DNA from: an uncultured Mycoplasmatota bacterium
GTDB taxonomy: Bacteria > Bacillota_I > Bacilli_A > RF39 > UBA660
Assembly (NCBI GenBank): GCA_946497925.1
Contig: CAMMMG010000005.1
Coordinates: 1-46,230 of the forward strand
Direction of reading: 5' to 3'
DNA: 46,230 bases
Positions within the stretch are counted from its first letter, which is position 1. Each line of letters opens with the position of its first letter. A program made the position numbers and the translations under genes. The notes under the pieces were generated by a model. It was not told where the DNA came from. It saw only the letters and a program-made list of their open reading frames with translations, and did no database searches. Shown piece after piece: positions 1-9,233 of the stretch.

Positions 1-68
1 AATTTATCACACTTTTTTAATATTTACCATAGAATAATGTGAACACTAGAAAAAAGGAGGATTAAGTT

Positions 69-149
69 ATGGGTAATTGTAATTCAAACAGCGCTATTAT
101 ATTAGTATTATTTATCTTACTAGTTATTATAATAGGTGCTGTCTGCTAA
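69..149 (+). CDS. YjcZ-like tiny transmembrane protein (26 aa)
   Basis: ATG..TAA encoding MGNCNSNSAIILVLFILLVIIIGAVC, preceded by AAAGGAGG; resembles the YjcZ/tiny_TM_bacill family. Not in the ORF track because of length. Confidence 0.75.
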   Translation: MGNCNSNSAIILVLFILLVIIIGAVC

Positions 150-171
150 GGTATAAAAAGGAGGTGTAAAA

Positions 172-300
172 ATGTCTTGTTCAAATAATCAAACAGTAAC
201 TACTAGCTGCTGTTCATCAAGACCAAGAAATAGTTTTCTAATCATAATTGTATTATATATTTTACTAGCTATCATCTTAGGTTCTTGCATGAGTTATTAA
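172..300 (+). CDS. Second YjcZ-like small membrane protein (42 aa)
   Basis: Encodes MSCSNNQTVTTSCCSSRPRNSFLIIIVLYILLAIILGSCMSY, preceded by AAAGGAGGTG; hydrophobic C-terminal helix similar to the upstream gene. Confidence 0.7.
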   Translation: MSCSNNQTVTTSCCSSRPRNSFLIIIVLYILLAIILGSCMSY

Positions 301-303
301 TTA

Positions 304-330
304 AGAAGCTCTTTTTTAGAGTTTCTTTTT
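304..330 (+). terminator. Rho-independent terminator after the YjcZ-like pair
   Basis: AGAAGCTC-TTTTTTA-GAGTTTCT (one G-U) followed by a T-tract. Confidence 0.65.
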
Positions 331-388
331 GTATTATATAAAGAAAATTGTTAATAATAATAATAATATAGAAAAGAGCGTGATAGAT

Positions 389-889
389 ATGTATTATTAT
401 TTAAATAATTTTCTTTTTTTCGCTATCCTAGGATTTATCTATGAAAATATATTACAGTTAATATTAACAGGAGAATTTACTAGTAATCCTTTCTATGGGC
501 CATGGATGCCTATTTATGGTTTTGGGGTAATTATTATGATTTTTCTAACAAGATTGATATTTAATAATCTAAAGATAAAAAGATGGCAAAAAATAATTAT
601 CTTATTTATAAGTGTTACAGTAATATTAACAATTATAGAACTAGTAGGGGGATATTTAACAGAGTTTATTTTCCACAAAAGTTTTTGGGATTATACTGAT
701 ATGAAATATAACTTTGGTAAATATATATCTTTAGAAGTAAGTCTAGTATGGGGAACTGCATGTCTAATATTCTTATATGTAGTAAAGCCTCTAACTGATA
801 AGTTTATTAAAAAGATTCCTAAATTTATCTCAATAATTCTTTTAATATTAATAATTACTGACTTTATCTTTAGTTTCTTTTTAAAATAA
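389..889 (+). CDS. CmpB-type putative ABC transporter permease-like membrane protein
   Basis: Multi-TM; GPWMPIYGFG and SFWDYTDMKYNFGKYISLEVSLVWG motifs typical of this family. ATG at 389 preferred over the TTG at 329 in the track. Confidence 0.65.
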   Translation: MYYYLNNFLFFAILGFIYENILQLILTGEFTSNPFYGPWMPIYGFGVIIMIFLTRLIFNNLKIKRWQKIIILFISVTVILTIIELVGGYLTEFIFHKSFWDYTDMKYNFGKYISLEVSLVWGTACLIFLYVVKPLTDKFIKKIPKFISIILLILIITDFIFSFFLK

Positions 890-1105
890 CTTGTAATCGC
901 AAAAAATAGAAAAATAAAAAGTTTTGCGATTATAACCGTAAAACTTGTCCTAGTAATTAATGATATAAAAAATAAATATTATAGATTTATTATTAGAAAA
1001 CATATGCATTTCTCTTCAAACACTATCTTACACATTCACTTCAAAATAATTGACTAAGATAAGTTGATATTATATAATATAACTCGCTATAAAGGAGGAG
1101 ACTAT

Positions 1106-1408
1106 ATGTCAAATACATTATTTTCGTCAACAGTAACAGCAGCGCTTTGTGGACCTTATACAACTACTGGAAGTTTTTTAAATGATGATGGGCAAAATAC
1201 TTTACTTACTACATATCTTTCTGCGACTACAAGCATATCATCTAATTTTAATTTAGATGACCATATTAATATAACAATAAGTAGTGCCGAAGAATATGTT
1301 GAATCTTTATCTGATGAAGAACTTGCAAAATTAGCAGAACTAGCAGATAATAAGATTGCTACCTTATCAAAAGATAATACTGTTGCAAAAGTTAAGACGC
1401 TAAAATAA
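1106..1408 (+). CDS. Hypothetical protein
   Basis: ORF with AAAGGAGGAG upstream of ATG at 1106; no recognised family. Confidence 0.6.
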   Translation: MSNTLFSSTVTAALCGPYTTTGSFLNDDGQNTLLTTYLSATTSISSNFNLDDHINITISSAEEYVESLSDEELAKLAELADNKIATLSKDNTVAKVKTLK

Positions 1409-1432
1409 ATTAGGTAATTAGGGGGAAAGGTT

Positions 1433-2272
1433 ATGAGTGATATTATAAGAGATTTAAAATTGATATTTTTTTCTAAGAAAATTAATGTGCCTAAAGAATT
1501 AACAGAGGAAGAAAAAAGAAAATATATAAAGAACTTATATAAGAGAAAAAAAGAACTACATGAAAAATTAGGAGCTTTAAAGTTTAGAGAGTTAGTGCTT
1601 AAAGTTGAGAAACTAAAGTTTAAAGTTATGAAAAAAATATGGCCTAATTTTATTAACCATTATGAAAAATGGTGCGATTTTAATACTAAGAGATTAGTAA
1701 AAAATGCAAATAGTAAAGAAGAAGCAGACTTAATAGAATTTAATAATAAAATGGCTAAATTAAAAAATCGTAAAGAATGGAACAGAGAAGAAAATAGAAA
1801 CTATCATATTGATAATAGATATCCAACAGAGATTATTAATTATTTAAATTGGAATAAAGAAGTCCATCAAAAAAGCTTAAAAAAGGATATTATATTTATT
1901 TCTCTTTTTGGTCTAGGGACTTGTTATTCACTTCCTTTAGCATTACCATTACTAATAATCAGTTGTGGTAGTGCCGTTGTCGATTTAGAGTGTATAAATT
2001 TACAAGAGCATAGTATTGCCGAGTATGAACTATGTAAACCTGCTTTAATTAAAAAAGAAAGAAAAGATACATTAAAAAGAAATAGTGAATACATTGAAGC
2101 AAAGAAATTAATAGGAGATATTACTTTACAAAACAGAAGGATTTTAACAGTTGAAGAAGTAATAGGAAGTATTAAAACTAAAGAACAAGCTGAACAAATT
2201 AAAGCATGGGCTACATCTATGCAAAATAAAAATAACTCAACAACTATTTCTAAGAAAAAAGTAAAAAACTGA
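1433..2272 (+). CDS. Hypothetical protein with central hydrophobic segment
   Basis: Long ORF, AGGGGGAAAGG SD; one hydrophobic stretch (FISLFGLGTCYSLPLALPLLII). Confidence 0.7.
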   Translation: MSDIIRDLKLIFFSKKINVPKELTEEEKRKYIKNLYKRKKELHEKLGALKFRELVLKVEKLKFKVMKKIWPNFINHYEKWCDFNTKRLVKNANSKEEADLIEFNNKMAKLKNRKEWNREENRNYHIDNRYPTEIINYLNWNKEVHQKSLKKDIIFISLFGLGTCYSLPLALPLLIISCGSAVVDLECINLQEHSIAEYELCKPALIKKERKDTLKRNSEYIEAKKLIGDITLQNRRILTVEEVIGSIKTKEQAEQIKAWATSMQNKNNSTTISKKKVKN

Positions 2273-2300
2273 GTAAAGAATAAACCTCTACTCAGTTTTT
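2264..2300. terminator. Bidirectional terminator shared by convergent genes
   Basis: Perfect 12-bp inverted repeat AAAAACTGAGTA...TACTCAGTTTTT; both stop codons lie inside the stem. Confidence 0.8.
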
Positions 2301-2686
2301 AACTTTTTATAAACATCTTTAATATCACTAACTTTACTACTATCAAAAGTACATTTAAAACTATCACTATTATATCTTGGTATTAAATGAATATGATAAT
2401 GTTTAACATCTTGTCCATAATAATTATTTTGACAAATAGTTAAACCATCAATATTAAGTTTCTCTTTTAATATAGGATAAATATGAGTCTTAATAGTATC
2501 TATCATATAAATTATTAACTCATTAGGTGTCTCAAATAAATTTTCATAATGTTCTTTAGGTATTACTAAAGTATGACCATCACTATTAGGATTAACATCT
2601 AAGAAAGCTAATACTTTATCATCTTCATAGACTTTATAAGATGGAATATCACCTTTAATTATTTTACAGAATAAACAATCATTCAT
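2288..2686 (-). CDS. HIT family protein (histidine triad nucleotide hydrolase)
   Basis: CLFCKII N-terminus and HYHIHLIPRY histidine triad; AGGAGG SD upstream of the start at 2686. Confidence 0.93.
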   Translation of the reverse strand: MNDCLFCKIIKGDIPSYKVYEDDKVLAFLDVNPNSDGHTLVIPKEHYENLFETPNELIIYMIDTIKTHIYPILKEKLNIDGLTICQNNYYGQDVKHYHIHLIPRYNSDSFKCTFDSSKVSDIKDVYKKLKTE

Positions 2687-3353
2687 TAAAATTTCCTCCT
2701 TCAACTATCTTTATTATACCATTATTATCAAAAGTAACACTATAATTATTTGTAACCAAACCATTATCAGCAGCAATAGTATTAAAACTATTAATTAAAT
2801 TATTAAGATAAACTTCATCTAAGCTATCTACTTTAACATAATAACTAACAGAGTAATAACCTGTATTATAAATATTACCTTCTAAGATATCTATCGCTTC
2901 AGCTTTATTATACTCATCTAAATCTTTAAACTCTACTTTTATATTTTCATAATTAGTATTAGAAAAAATATCTTTATATTTATCTAATACATCTTTACTT
3001 GCCCTCTTAAGAACATCTTTTCCTTTTACATAGTTATCTTTATAATTATCAGTAATCTTATTATTTAAAGAAGTAATAGTAAAGTTTAACTCTTTATAAT
3101 CTTTATCATAATAGGTAATGCTATAACTATTATCGTCTTTATTATATTTTAAATCTCCTTTAGATACATCTAAATCATGATAGTTATCTTCATAATAAAG
3201 ATTGATATCTTCCTCTACATTTTTAGACTTTAAACTAGGTACTTTTTCTCTAACAATAATAATACCAAAAAACACAATAATAAGCCCAAAAAGCAATGCT
3301 TGTCCTATCATTAAACTATTCATCTTTCTTTTACTCATAAAATCACTATCCAT
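2679..3353 (-). CDS. Hypothetical protein with N-terminal membrane anchor
   Basis: N-terminal TM helix (MIGQALLFGLIIVFFGIIIV) then hydrophilic region; overlaps the HIT gene start by a few nt. Confidence 0.75.
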   Translation of the reverse strand: MDSDFMSKRKMNSLMIGQALLFGLIIVFFGIIIVREKVPSLKSKNVEEDINLYYEDNYHDLDVSKGDLKYNKDDNSYSITYYDKDYKELNFTITSLNNKITDNYKDNYVKGKDVLKRASKDVLDKYKDIFSNTNYENIKVEFKDLDEYNKAEAIDILEGNIYNTGYYSVSYYVKVDSLDEVYLNNLINSFNTIAADNGLVTNNYSVTFDNNGIIKIVEGGNFNE

Positions 3354-3427
3354 TCTAGTTTATTTTATCAAATCCTTTAAATATAAGCAATTATGTGTTA
3401 TACTAAGCATGTCTTTTAACACAAATA

Positions 3428-3455
3428 TTGACAATTTAATAATATAATTTATCAT
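3428..3455 (+). promoter_or_regulatory. Candidate promoter of suf operon
   Basis: TTGACA-N16-TATCAT upstream of sufC. Confidence 0.5.
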
Positions 3456-3476
3456 ACAATTAGAAAGGGTGATAAT

Positions 3477-4238
3477 GTGTTTAAAATAGATAAATTAAAT
3501 GTAAAAATAAAGGATAATGATAAAAAGATCTTAAAAGATTTTTCTCTTACTATTGATAAAGGAGAAATCCATGCTATTATGGGACCTAATGGAGTAGGTA
3601 AGAGTACTTTATCAAAAGCAATAATGCATCATCCTGATTATGTTATAGAAAGTGGTTCTATTACTTATAATGGAAAGACTCTAAATAATTTAACAACTGA
3701 TGAAATAGCAAGAAGTGGTATATATTTACTTATGCAAGATCCATCTATTATTGATGGTGTAAGTAATAGTGAAGCCCTAAGAACTGCTTTAAAAGAGCGA
3801 GGTAGTGATACTAATCTATATTCTTTTATTACTAAGATGAAAAATGAGTTAGACTCCCTAAATCTACCAAAAGATGCTATGCATAGATCTATTAATAAAG
3901 GTTTATCTGGAGGAGAAAGAAAGAAAAATGAAGTTTTAGGACTAAAAGTCTTAACACCTAGTTTTATTATTTTAGATGAATTAGATAGTGGACTAGATGT
4001 AGATAGTCTAAAAGTAGTTGCAAATAATATTAATGATTACTTAAAAGAAAATAAAGATACAAGTGTTTTAATCATTACCCACTATAGTAGAGTTCTAGAT
4101 TTAATTAAACCAGATTTTGTTCATGAGATGAAAGATGGTAAGATAGTTAAAACAGGAGATATAAGTTTAGCAAAACAAATAGAAAAAACAGGTTTTACCG
4201 GGGTAAATGAAGTGGAGCCTAGTGAAAATTATGAATAA
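3477..4238 (+). CDS. sufC: Fe-S cluster assembly ATPase SufC
   Basis: Walker A GPNGVGKST, LSGGERKKNEVL signature, ILDELDSGLD; GTG start; syntenic with the other suf genes. Confidence 0.95.
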   Translation: MFKIDKLNVKIKDNDKKILKDFSLTIDKGEIHAIMGPNGVGKSTLSKAIMHHPDYVIESGSITYNGKTLNNLTTDEIARSGIYLLMQDPSIIDGVSNSEALRTALKERGSDTNLYSFITKMKNELDSLNLPKDAMHRSINKGLSGGERKKNEVLGLKVLTPSFIILDELDSGLDVDSLKVVANNINDYLKENKDTSVLIITHYSRVLDLIKPDFVHEMKDGKIVKTGDISLAKQIEKTGFTGVNEVEPSENYE

Positions 4239-4902
4239 TATATTATTAGATAGTGCTAAATGTTTTAGTAAAGAAGGCACCTTTAAATTAGAACTAGATA
4301 AAGATACTACTATAAGTGTTGAAAGTGATAATGTAAAACTATATCTTGTAACTAAAAATAATATAAAAGTTGATTTCAATATTTTAAACTCTACAACTAT
4401 TTATAATATTACAAGAGAAAGTATTACTGTTAATATTAATATCTATAATAATGCTAAACTAGACTTTTATGAAATGACTGTTACTGATAAAAAGATAACT
4501 AACGAAGTAAATGTTTATCATAAAAATAAAGAAACAACAAGTAATGTTACATGTCATGGAATTAGTTATGGTAAAGGAGATTTAAAGTTTAGTGTTAATG
4601 GTTATATTAAAAAAGGTATGATAGGTTCAGTATGTAATCAATCTAGTAGAATAATTAATTTAGATGATGGTAAAAGTTCAATAAAACCAAATCTTTTTAT
4701 AGATGAGTTTGATTCTATTGCTAATCACTCTGCATACACAGGACCCTTTGATGAAAAATTATTATTCTATTTAGAAACAAAGGGAATAAGTAAAAAAGAA
4801 TCATTTAATCTCTTATTAAATGGCTTTATGAAAGTGGTAGAACTACCAATTGATTATGAAAGTGTACTTGATAATATTTTAGATAAAGTAACGAGGAGGT
4901 GA
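4207..4902 (+). CDS. sufD: SufD-like scaffold protein (short, 231 aa)
   Basis: SufB/D C-terminal pattern NHSAYTGPFDEKLLFYLETKGISKKESFNLLLNGFM; follows sufC. Start could be 4231. Confidence 0.75.
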   Translation: MKWSLVKIMNNILLDSAKCFSKEGTFKLELDKDTTISVESDNVKLYLVTKNNIKVDFNILNSTTIYNITRESITVNINIYNNAKLDFYEMTVTDKKITNEVNVYHKNKETTSNVTCHGISYGKGDLKFSVNGYIKKGMIGSVCNQSSRIINLDDGKSSIKPNLFIDEFDSIANHSAYTGPFDEKLLFYLETKGISKKESFNLLLNGFMKVVELPIDYESVLDNILDKVTRR

Positions 4903-4907
4903 TTACA

Positions 4908-5576
4908 TTGAAATTAGTTTTAGCATCGCAAGGATTTACTACTGACGAAATTGCTAAAGAAGTAGAAAAAATAGTAGGAAAGCCTCTAAAAGAAATAAAC
5001 ATTGCTATAATTAATGAAGCCTATGTAGGACTTGATGGTACAAAAGATAAAAGATGGTTAATAAAAGAATTATCTAACATTGAAAAATATATTGGTGGTA
5101 TTATAGATTTTATTAACTTTAGAGCATACACCAAAGAAGAGATAAATAAACGTCTAAACATGGCAGATTTAATTTATATAGTTGGAGGCAAACAACATTT
5201 ATTAGAAAAGCTTTTTAGAGAAACTGATACTATAGATATAATTAAGAATATAAGTAATACAAAAGTAATAATGGGTACATCAGCAGGTTCAATTGTTCTT
5301 GGCAAGAAAATTACAAGTAAGAAGTTTTGGGAAGAACGTTATCCACAAGATAAAGAACTTGCTAAAACTCATGAAGAACTCAACTTAGTAGATTTCAATA
5401 TAATTCCCCATTACATGAGAGAAGACCGTAAAAAGTGGACTAAAGACTTTTTTGAAAGAGTTTTAGAAGATAATGAGTTCAAAGTATATGCCATAAAAGA
5501 TAGTCAAGCTGTCGTATATAATGATGGAAAAATAGAATTTATTGGTGGTACACCAGATATTTTTGGAAGAAAATAG
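4908..5576 (+). CDS. Peptidase E-like protein (S51 family)
   Basis: GTSAGS nucleophile motif, Rossmann-like N-terminus; AGGAGGTGA SD supports TTG start at 4908. Confidence 0.85.
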   Translation: MKLVLASQGFTTDEIAKEVEKIVGKPLKEINIAIINEAYVGLDGTKDKRWLIKELSNIEKYIGGIIDFINFRAYTKEEINKRLNMADLIYIVGGKQHLLEKLFRETDTIDIIKNISNTKVIMGTSAGSIVLGKKITSKKFWEERYPQDKELAKTHEELNLVDFNIIPHYMREDRKKWTKDFFERVLEDNEFKVYAIKDSQAVVYNDGKIEFIGGTPDIFGRK

Positions 5577-5692
5577 AAAGTGTTGAATAATAAATAAAAT
5601 AATATTTAATGAATAATATTAAATTGATGAAGAATGGCAACAGCTTGTTGCCAAATTACTTTATAATCGATTTAAAACTAGGAGGTGAAATT

Positions 5693-6889
5693 ATGTATAG
5701 AGAAGATTTTCCTATTTTAAACAATAACATAATATATTTTGATAATGGAGCGACAACTCTAAAACCAAAATGTGTAGTAGAAGCGATGAATGATTATTAC
5801 TATAACTATGGAGCGAATATTCATAGAGGAGATTATAAAATATCTTTAAAAGCAAGTGAAGAATATGAGAAGGTTAGAGATAAAGTAAAAGACTTTATAA
5901 ATGCTAAAAGTAGTAAAGAAATAGTTTTTACTAGTGGTACAACAGACTCACTTAATAAGATAGTCTTCGGTTTTATGAAAGATTATTTAAATGAAGGAGA
6001 TGAAGTCCTACTTACCAAAAGTGAACATGCCTCAAACGTCTTACCTTGGTTAGAACTAGCTAAAATAAAAAATATAAAGATAAGTTATATTCCTCTAAAT
6101 GATAATCATGAACTAACTCTAGAAGCATTAACTACTTCGATAACAGAAAAGACAAAAGTGATCTCTATTGCAAGTATTACTAATGTTGTAGGAGATGTAA
6201 GAGATATTAATGAAATAAGTAAAATCGCTCATAAACATAACATAATATTAGTAGTAGATGGAGCCCAAAGTGTTCCTCATATGAAAACAGATGTTATTAA
6301 AGATGATATTGACTTTTTAACATTCTCAGGTCATAAGATGTTAGGACCAACTGGAGTAGGGGTACTTTATGCTAAAGAAGAATATTTAGAAAAGATGAGA
6401 CCTATAGAATATGGTGGTGGCATGAATCAATACTTTGAAGTAACAGGAGAAGTAGAATATAAAAGCATTCCTACAAGATTTGAAGCAGGAACTCCTCCTA
6501 TCGCCGAAGTAATAGGACTAGGCGCTGCCATTGATTACTTACAAAGTATTGGTATGGATAAAATATACGAACATGAAAAAGAACTAAAGAAATATCTTGT
6601 TTCTAAACTAGAAAGTAATACTAAAGTAATTTTATATAACAAAAATAGTGATAGTGGTATTCTAGCTTTCAACCTAGAAGGAATATTTAGTCAAGATACT
6701 GCTATCTATCTAGACCACTATAATATTTGTGTAAGAGCAGGTAATCACTGTGCTAAAATCTTAAAAGATGAAATAAATATTAAAAATACTTGTCGTATAA
6801 GCCTATATTTTTATAATACTAAAGAGGAAATAGATAAACTTGTTGAAGCATTAGAAAAGTCAGATGATTTATTTAAAATAATATTGTAG
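5693..6889 (+). CDS. sufS: Cysteine desulfurase SufS
   Basis: YFDNGATTLKP, SGHKMLGPTGVGVLY, RAGNHCAKI motifs; GGAGGTG SD before ATG at 5693. Confidence 0.95.
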   Translation: MYREDFPILNNNIIYFDNGATTLKPKCVVEAMNDYYYNYGANIHRGDYKISLKASEEYEKVRDKVKDFINAKSSKEIVFTSGTTDSLNKIVFGFMKDYLNEGDEVLLTKSEHASNVLPWLELAKIKNIKISYIPLNDNHELTLEALTTSITEKTKVISIASITNVVGDVRDINEISKIAHKHNIILVVDGAQSVPHMKTDVIKDDIDFLTFSGHKMLGPTGVGVLYAKEEYLEKMRPIEYGGGMNQYFEVTGEVEYKSIPTRFEAGTPPIAEVIGLGAAIDYLQSIGMDKIYEHEKELKKYLVSKLESNTKVILYNKNSDSGILAFNLEGIFSQDTAIYLDHYNICVRAGNHCAKILKDEINIKNTCRISLYFYNTKEEIDKLVEALEKSDDLFKIIL

Positions 6890-6900
6890 GAGGAGTAATC

Positions 6901-7332
6901 ATGGATGCAGAATTAAAAAGAGAAATAATACTAGATAATTATAATAATCCTTATCATAAAGGACTAAAAAATGAAGCTGAATATAAAAAAGCGAATACTA
7001 ATAATGAATCTTGTATTGATAATATTGATATTGAACTAAAAATAGAAGATGGCAAAGTAGTAGATGCTAATTTTGATGGAGAAGCCTGTGCTATCTCAAC
7101 TTCTGCTACCTCTATTTTCTTAAGAAAGATAATAGGAAAGAGTGTTAGTGAAGTTAAAGATTTAATAGAAAACTATGAACACTTAATAGATGAAAAAGAC
7201 TATGATGAAGAAAAATTAGGTGAGCTTATGGCCTATGATACTATCTATATGCAACCTAATAGAAAACACTGTGCTCTTCTTCCTGTCGATACAATTAAAA
7301 AGATTTTAAAGGAGGAAACAAGTGGAGATTAA
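6901..7332 (+). CDS. sufU: Fe-S assembly sulfurtransferase/scaffold SufU
   Basis: IscU/NifU-like: DNYNNPYHKG, FDGEACAISTSATSI, RKHCALLP. Confidence 0.93.
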   Translation: MDAELKREIILDNYNNPYHKGLKNEAEYKKANTNNESCIDNIDIELKIEDGKVVDANFDGEACAISTSATSIFLRKIIGKSVSEVKDLIENYEHLIDEKDYDEEKLGELMAYDTIYMQPNRKHCALLPVDTIKKILKEETSGD

Positions 7333-8632
7333 AGGACTAACTAAAGATAATATAATAAAGATATCAACTCATAAAAAAGAAGAAGCTTGGGTAAAAGATT
7401 ATCGAATAAAATCATATGAATACTTTGAAAAGATGAATAAGGACTTACCATTTGGACCTAAGTTTAAACTTAACTTTGATGATATTATCTATTATAAGAG
7501 TGCAACTGATGAACTAACTGATGACTGGAATAAAGTTATGAAACCAATTAAAAGTGAATTAGATAAATTAGGTGTACTTGAAAGCGAACAATATATGGAT
7601 GGTATGGGTGTTCAATATGAAAGTGAAGTAATCTATCATAATATGCTTAAAGAACTTACAGATAAGAAAGTAATCTTTACATCAATTGATAATGCTATTA
7701 AAGAATATCCTCTTCTTATAAAAAAGTATTTTGGTAAGATAGTTAAAAATACTGATAATTTATATGCAACCTTAAATAGTTCTGTTTTCTCAGGTGGAAG
7801 TTTTATCTATATACCTCCTCATACTAAACTAAATAGACCATTACAAAGTTACTTTAGAATCAATAGTAAAGGAATGGGACAATTTGAAAGAACTCTAATC
7901 ATAGTAGATGATGATAGTGAGCTTCATTATATAGAAGGTTGTACCGCTCCTACTTATGCTACTTCTTCACTTCATGCTGCAGTTGTAGAAATATACGTAG
8001 GAAAAAATAGTAAATGTCGTTATACAACAATTCAAAACTGGGCTCCTAATGTCTATAACTTAGTTACTAAAAGAGCTTTAGTAGAAGAAAATGGTACTAT
8101 GGAATGGATCGATGGTAATATTGGAAGTAAACTTACTATGAAGTATCCATGCTGTATACTAAAAGGAGATAATTCTACAGGTACCTGTATTAGTATCGCT
8201 GTCGCAAGTAATAATCAAATCCAGGATACTGGTGCTAGAATGATTCATCTTGGAAAAAATACCCACAGTAAAATAGTTTCTAAAAGTATTTCAAAAAGTG
8301 GAGGAAATGCTACTTATAGAGGAGATGTCAAGATTAAAGAAGAAGCAAGAGATTCTTATTCTATGATAAAATGTGACACTTTAATACTAGATAAAGATAG
8401 TATTAGTGATACTATACCTACAAATATAGTCTCTAATAATAATAGTACTATCGAACATGAAGCGACTGTTTCTAAGATAAATGATGCTAATATATTTTAT
8501 TTAGAAAGTAAAGGTATTCCAAAGGAAAAATGTGAAGAGATAATAGTTTTAGGATTTCTTGAAGAATTTAGAAAAGAACTACCAATGGAGTATGCTGTTG
8601 AATTAAATCAAATTTTGAAAAGAAACTTGTAA
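7322..8632 (+). CDS. sufB: Fe-S cluster assembly protein SufB
   Basis: SufB core: VFSGGSFIYIPPHTKL, IEGCTAP, IQNWAPNVYNLVTKRA, HEATVSKINDANIFYLESKGI. Confidence 0.95.
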   Translation: MEIKGLTKDNIIKISTHKKEEAWVKDYRIKSYEYFEKMNKDLPFGPKFKLNFDDIIYYKSATDELTDDWNKVMKPIKSELDKLGVLESEQYMDGMGVQYESEVIYHNMLKELTDKKVIFTSIDNAIKEYPLLIKKYFGKIVKNTDNLYATLNSSVFSGGSFIYIPPHTKLNRPLQSYFRINSKGMGQFERTLIIVDDDSELHYIEGCTAPTYATSSLHAAVVEIYVGKNSKCRYTTIQNWAPNVYNLVTKRALVEENGTMEWIDGNIGSKLTMKYPCCILKGDNSTGTCISIAVASNNQIQDTGARMIHLGKNTHSKIVSKSISKSGGNATYRGDVKIKEEARDSYSMIKCDTLILDKDSISDTIPTNIVSNNNSTIEHEATVSKINDANIFYLESKGIPKEKCEEIIVLGFLEEFRKELPMEYAVELNQILKRNL

Positions 8633-8690
8633 TTTTAAAAATTCTAAATAAAAAGAAAGTGAATTTTCAAAAAAGTATAGTATAGATTTT

Positions 8691-8736
8691 AAGAAACTGG
8701 CTATAAATAATAATAAATTACCAGTTTCTTTCTTTT
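8691..8736 (+). terminator. Terminator of suf operon
   Basis: Perfect 10-bp stem AAGAAACTGG/CCAGTTTCTT, 20-nt loop, then T-rich tract. Confidence 0.7.
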
Positions 8737-8784
8737 GCAACTAATTTTATTATGTGTTACTTTAGTGGCGAAAGGAGAGATAAA

Positions 8785-9132
8785 ATGTTAAATAGTTTAA
8801 TATTAGTTGGTCGCTTGACTAAAGAAATTGACATTAAAGAAACAGAATCTGGTAAGAAAGTAGGTACACTTTCTCTAGCAATACCAAGAAGTTTTAAAAA
8901 TATGAATGGAGTTTATGAAACTGACTTTGTAAACTGTACTCTTTGGGAAGAAAAAGCTAAAATTACTAAAGAGTATTGTAAGACAGGTGATATTGTGGGA
9001 ATTAGAGGTAGACTTCAAAGTAATATTGTTAAGACAGATGAAGGTACAAAATATTATTTAGAAGTGGTAGCAGATAAAGTGACTTTTTTGTCAAATAAGA
9101 AGAAAGAAGATGTCAAAAATACCGATAATTAG
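8785..9132 (+). CDS. ssb: Single-stranded DNA-binding protein
   Basis: OB-fold pattern MLNSLILVGRLTKEI...FVNCTLWEEKA...VGIRGRLQSNI; GGAGAG SD. Confidence 0.92.
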   Translation: MLNSLILVGRLTKEIDIKETESGKKVGTLSLAIPRSFKNMNGVYETDFVNCTLWEEKAKITKEYCKTGDIVGIRGRLQSNIVKTDEGTKYYLEVVADKVTFLSNKKKEDVKNTDN

Positions 9133-9233
9133 CCATTTTTAGACTTATTTTTCAATAATTTTAAAATAACGGTTGACTTTTGCTAGAAAGAAGATTTATA
9201 TTTTAATAAATAATTAAATAAGGAGAGACAAAT

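Noticed and set aside
3394-3423. Inverted repeat TGTGTTA...TAACACA in the divergent suf promoter region
   Set aside because: 7-bp AT-rich arms with a 16-nt spacer; weak evidence for an operator without conservation data.
3202-3447. + strand 81-aa ORF
   Set aside because: Antisense to the membrane-anchored gene at 2679-3353 and overlapping the suf promoter; no SD.
4167-4379. - strand ORF across sufC/sufD
   Set aside because: Antisense to two clear coding sequences; low-complexity hydrophobic artefact.
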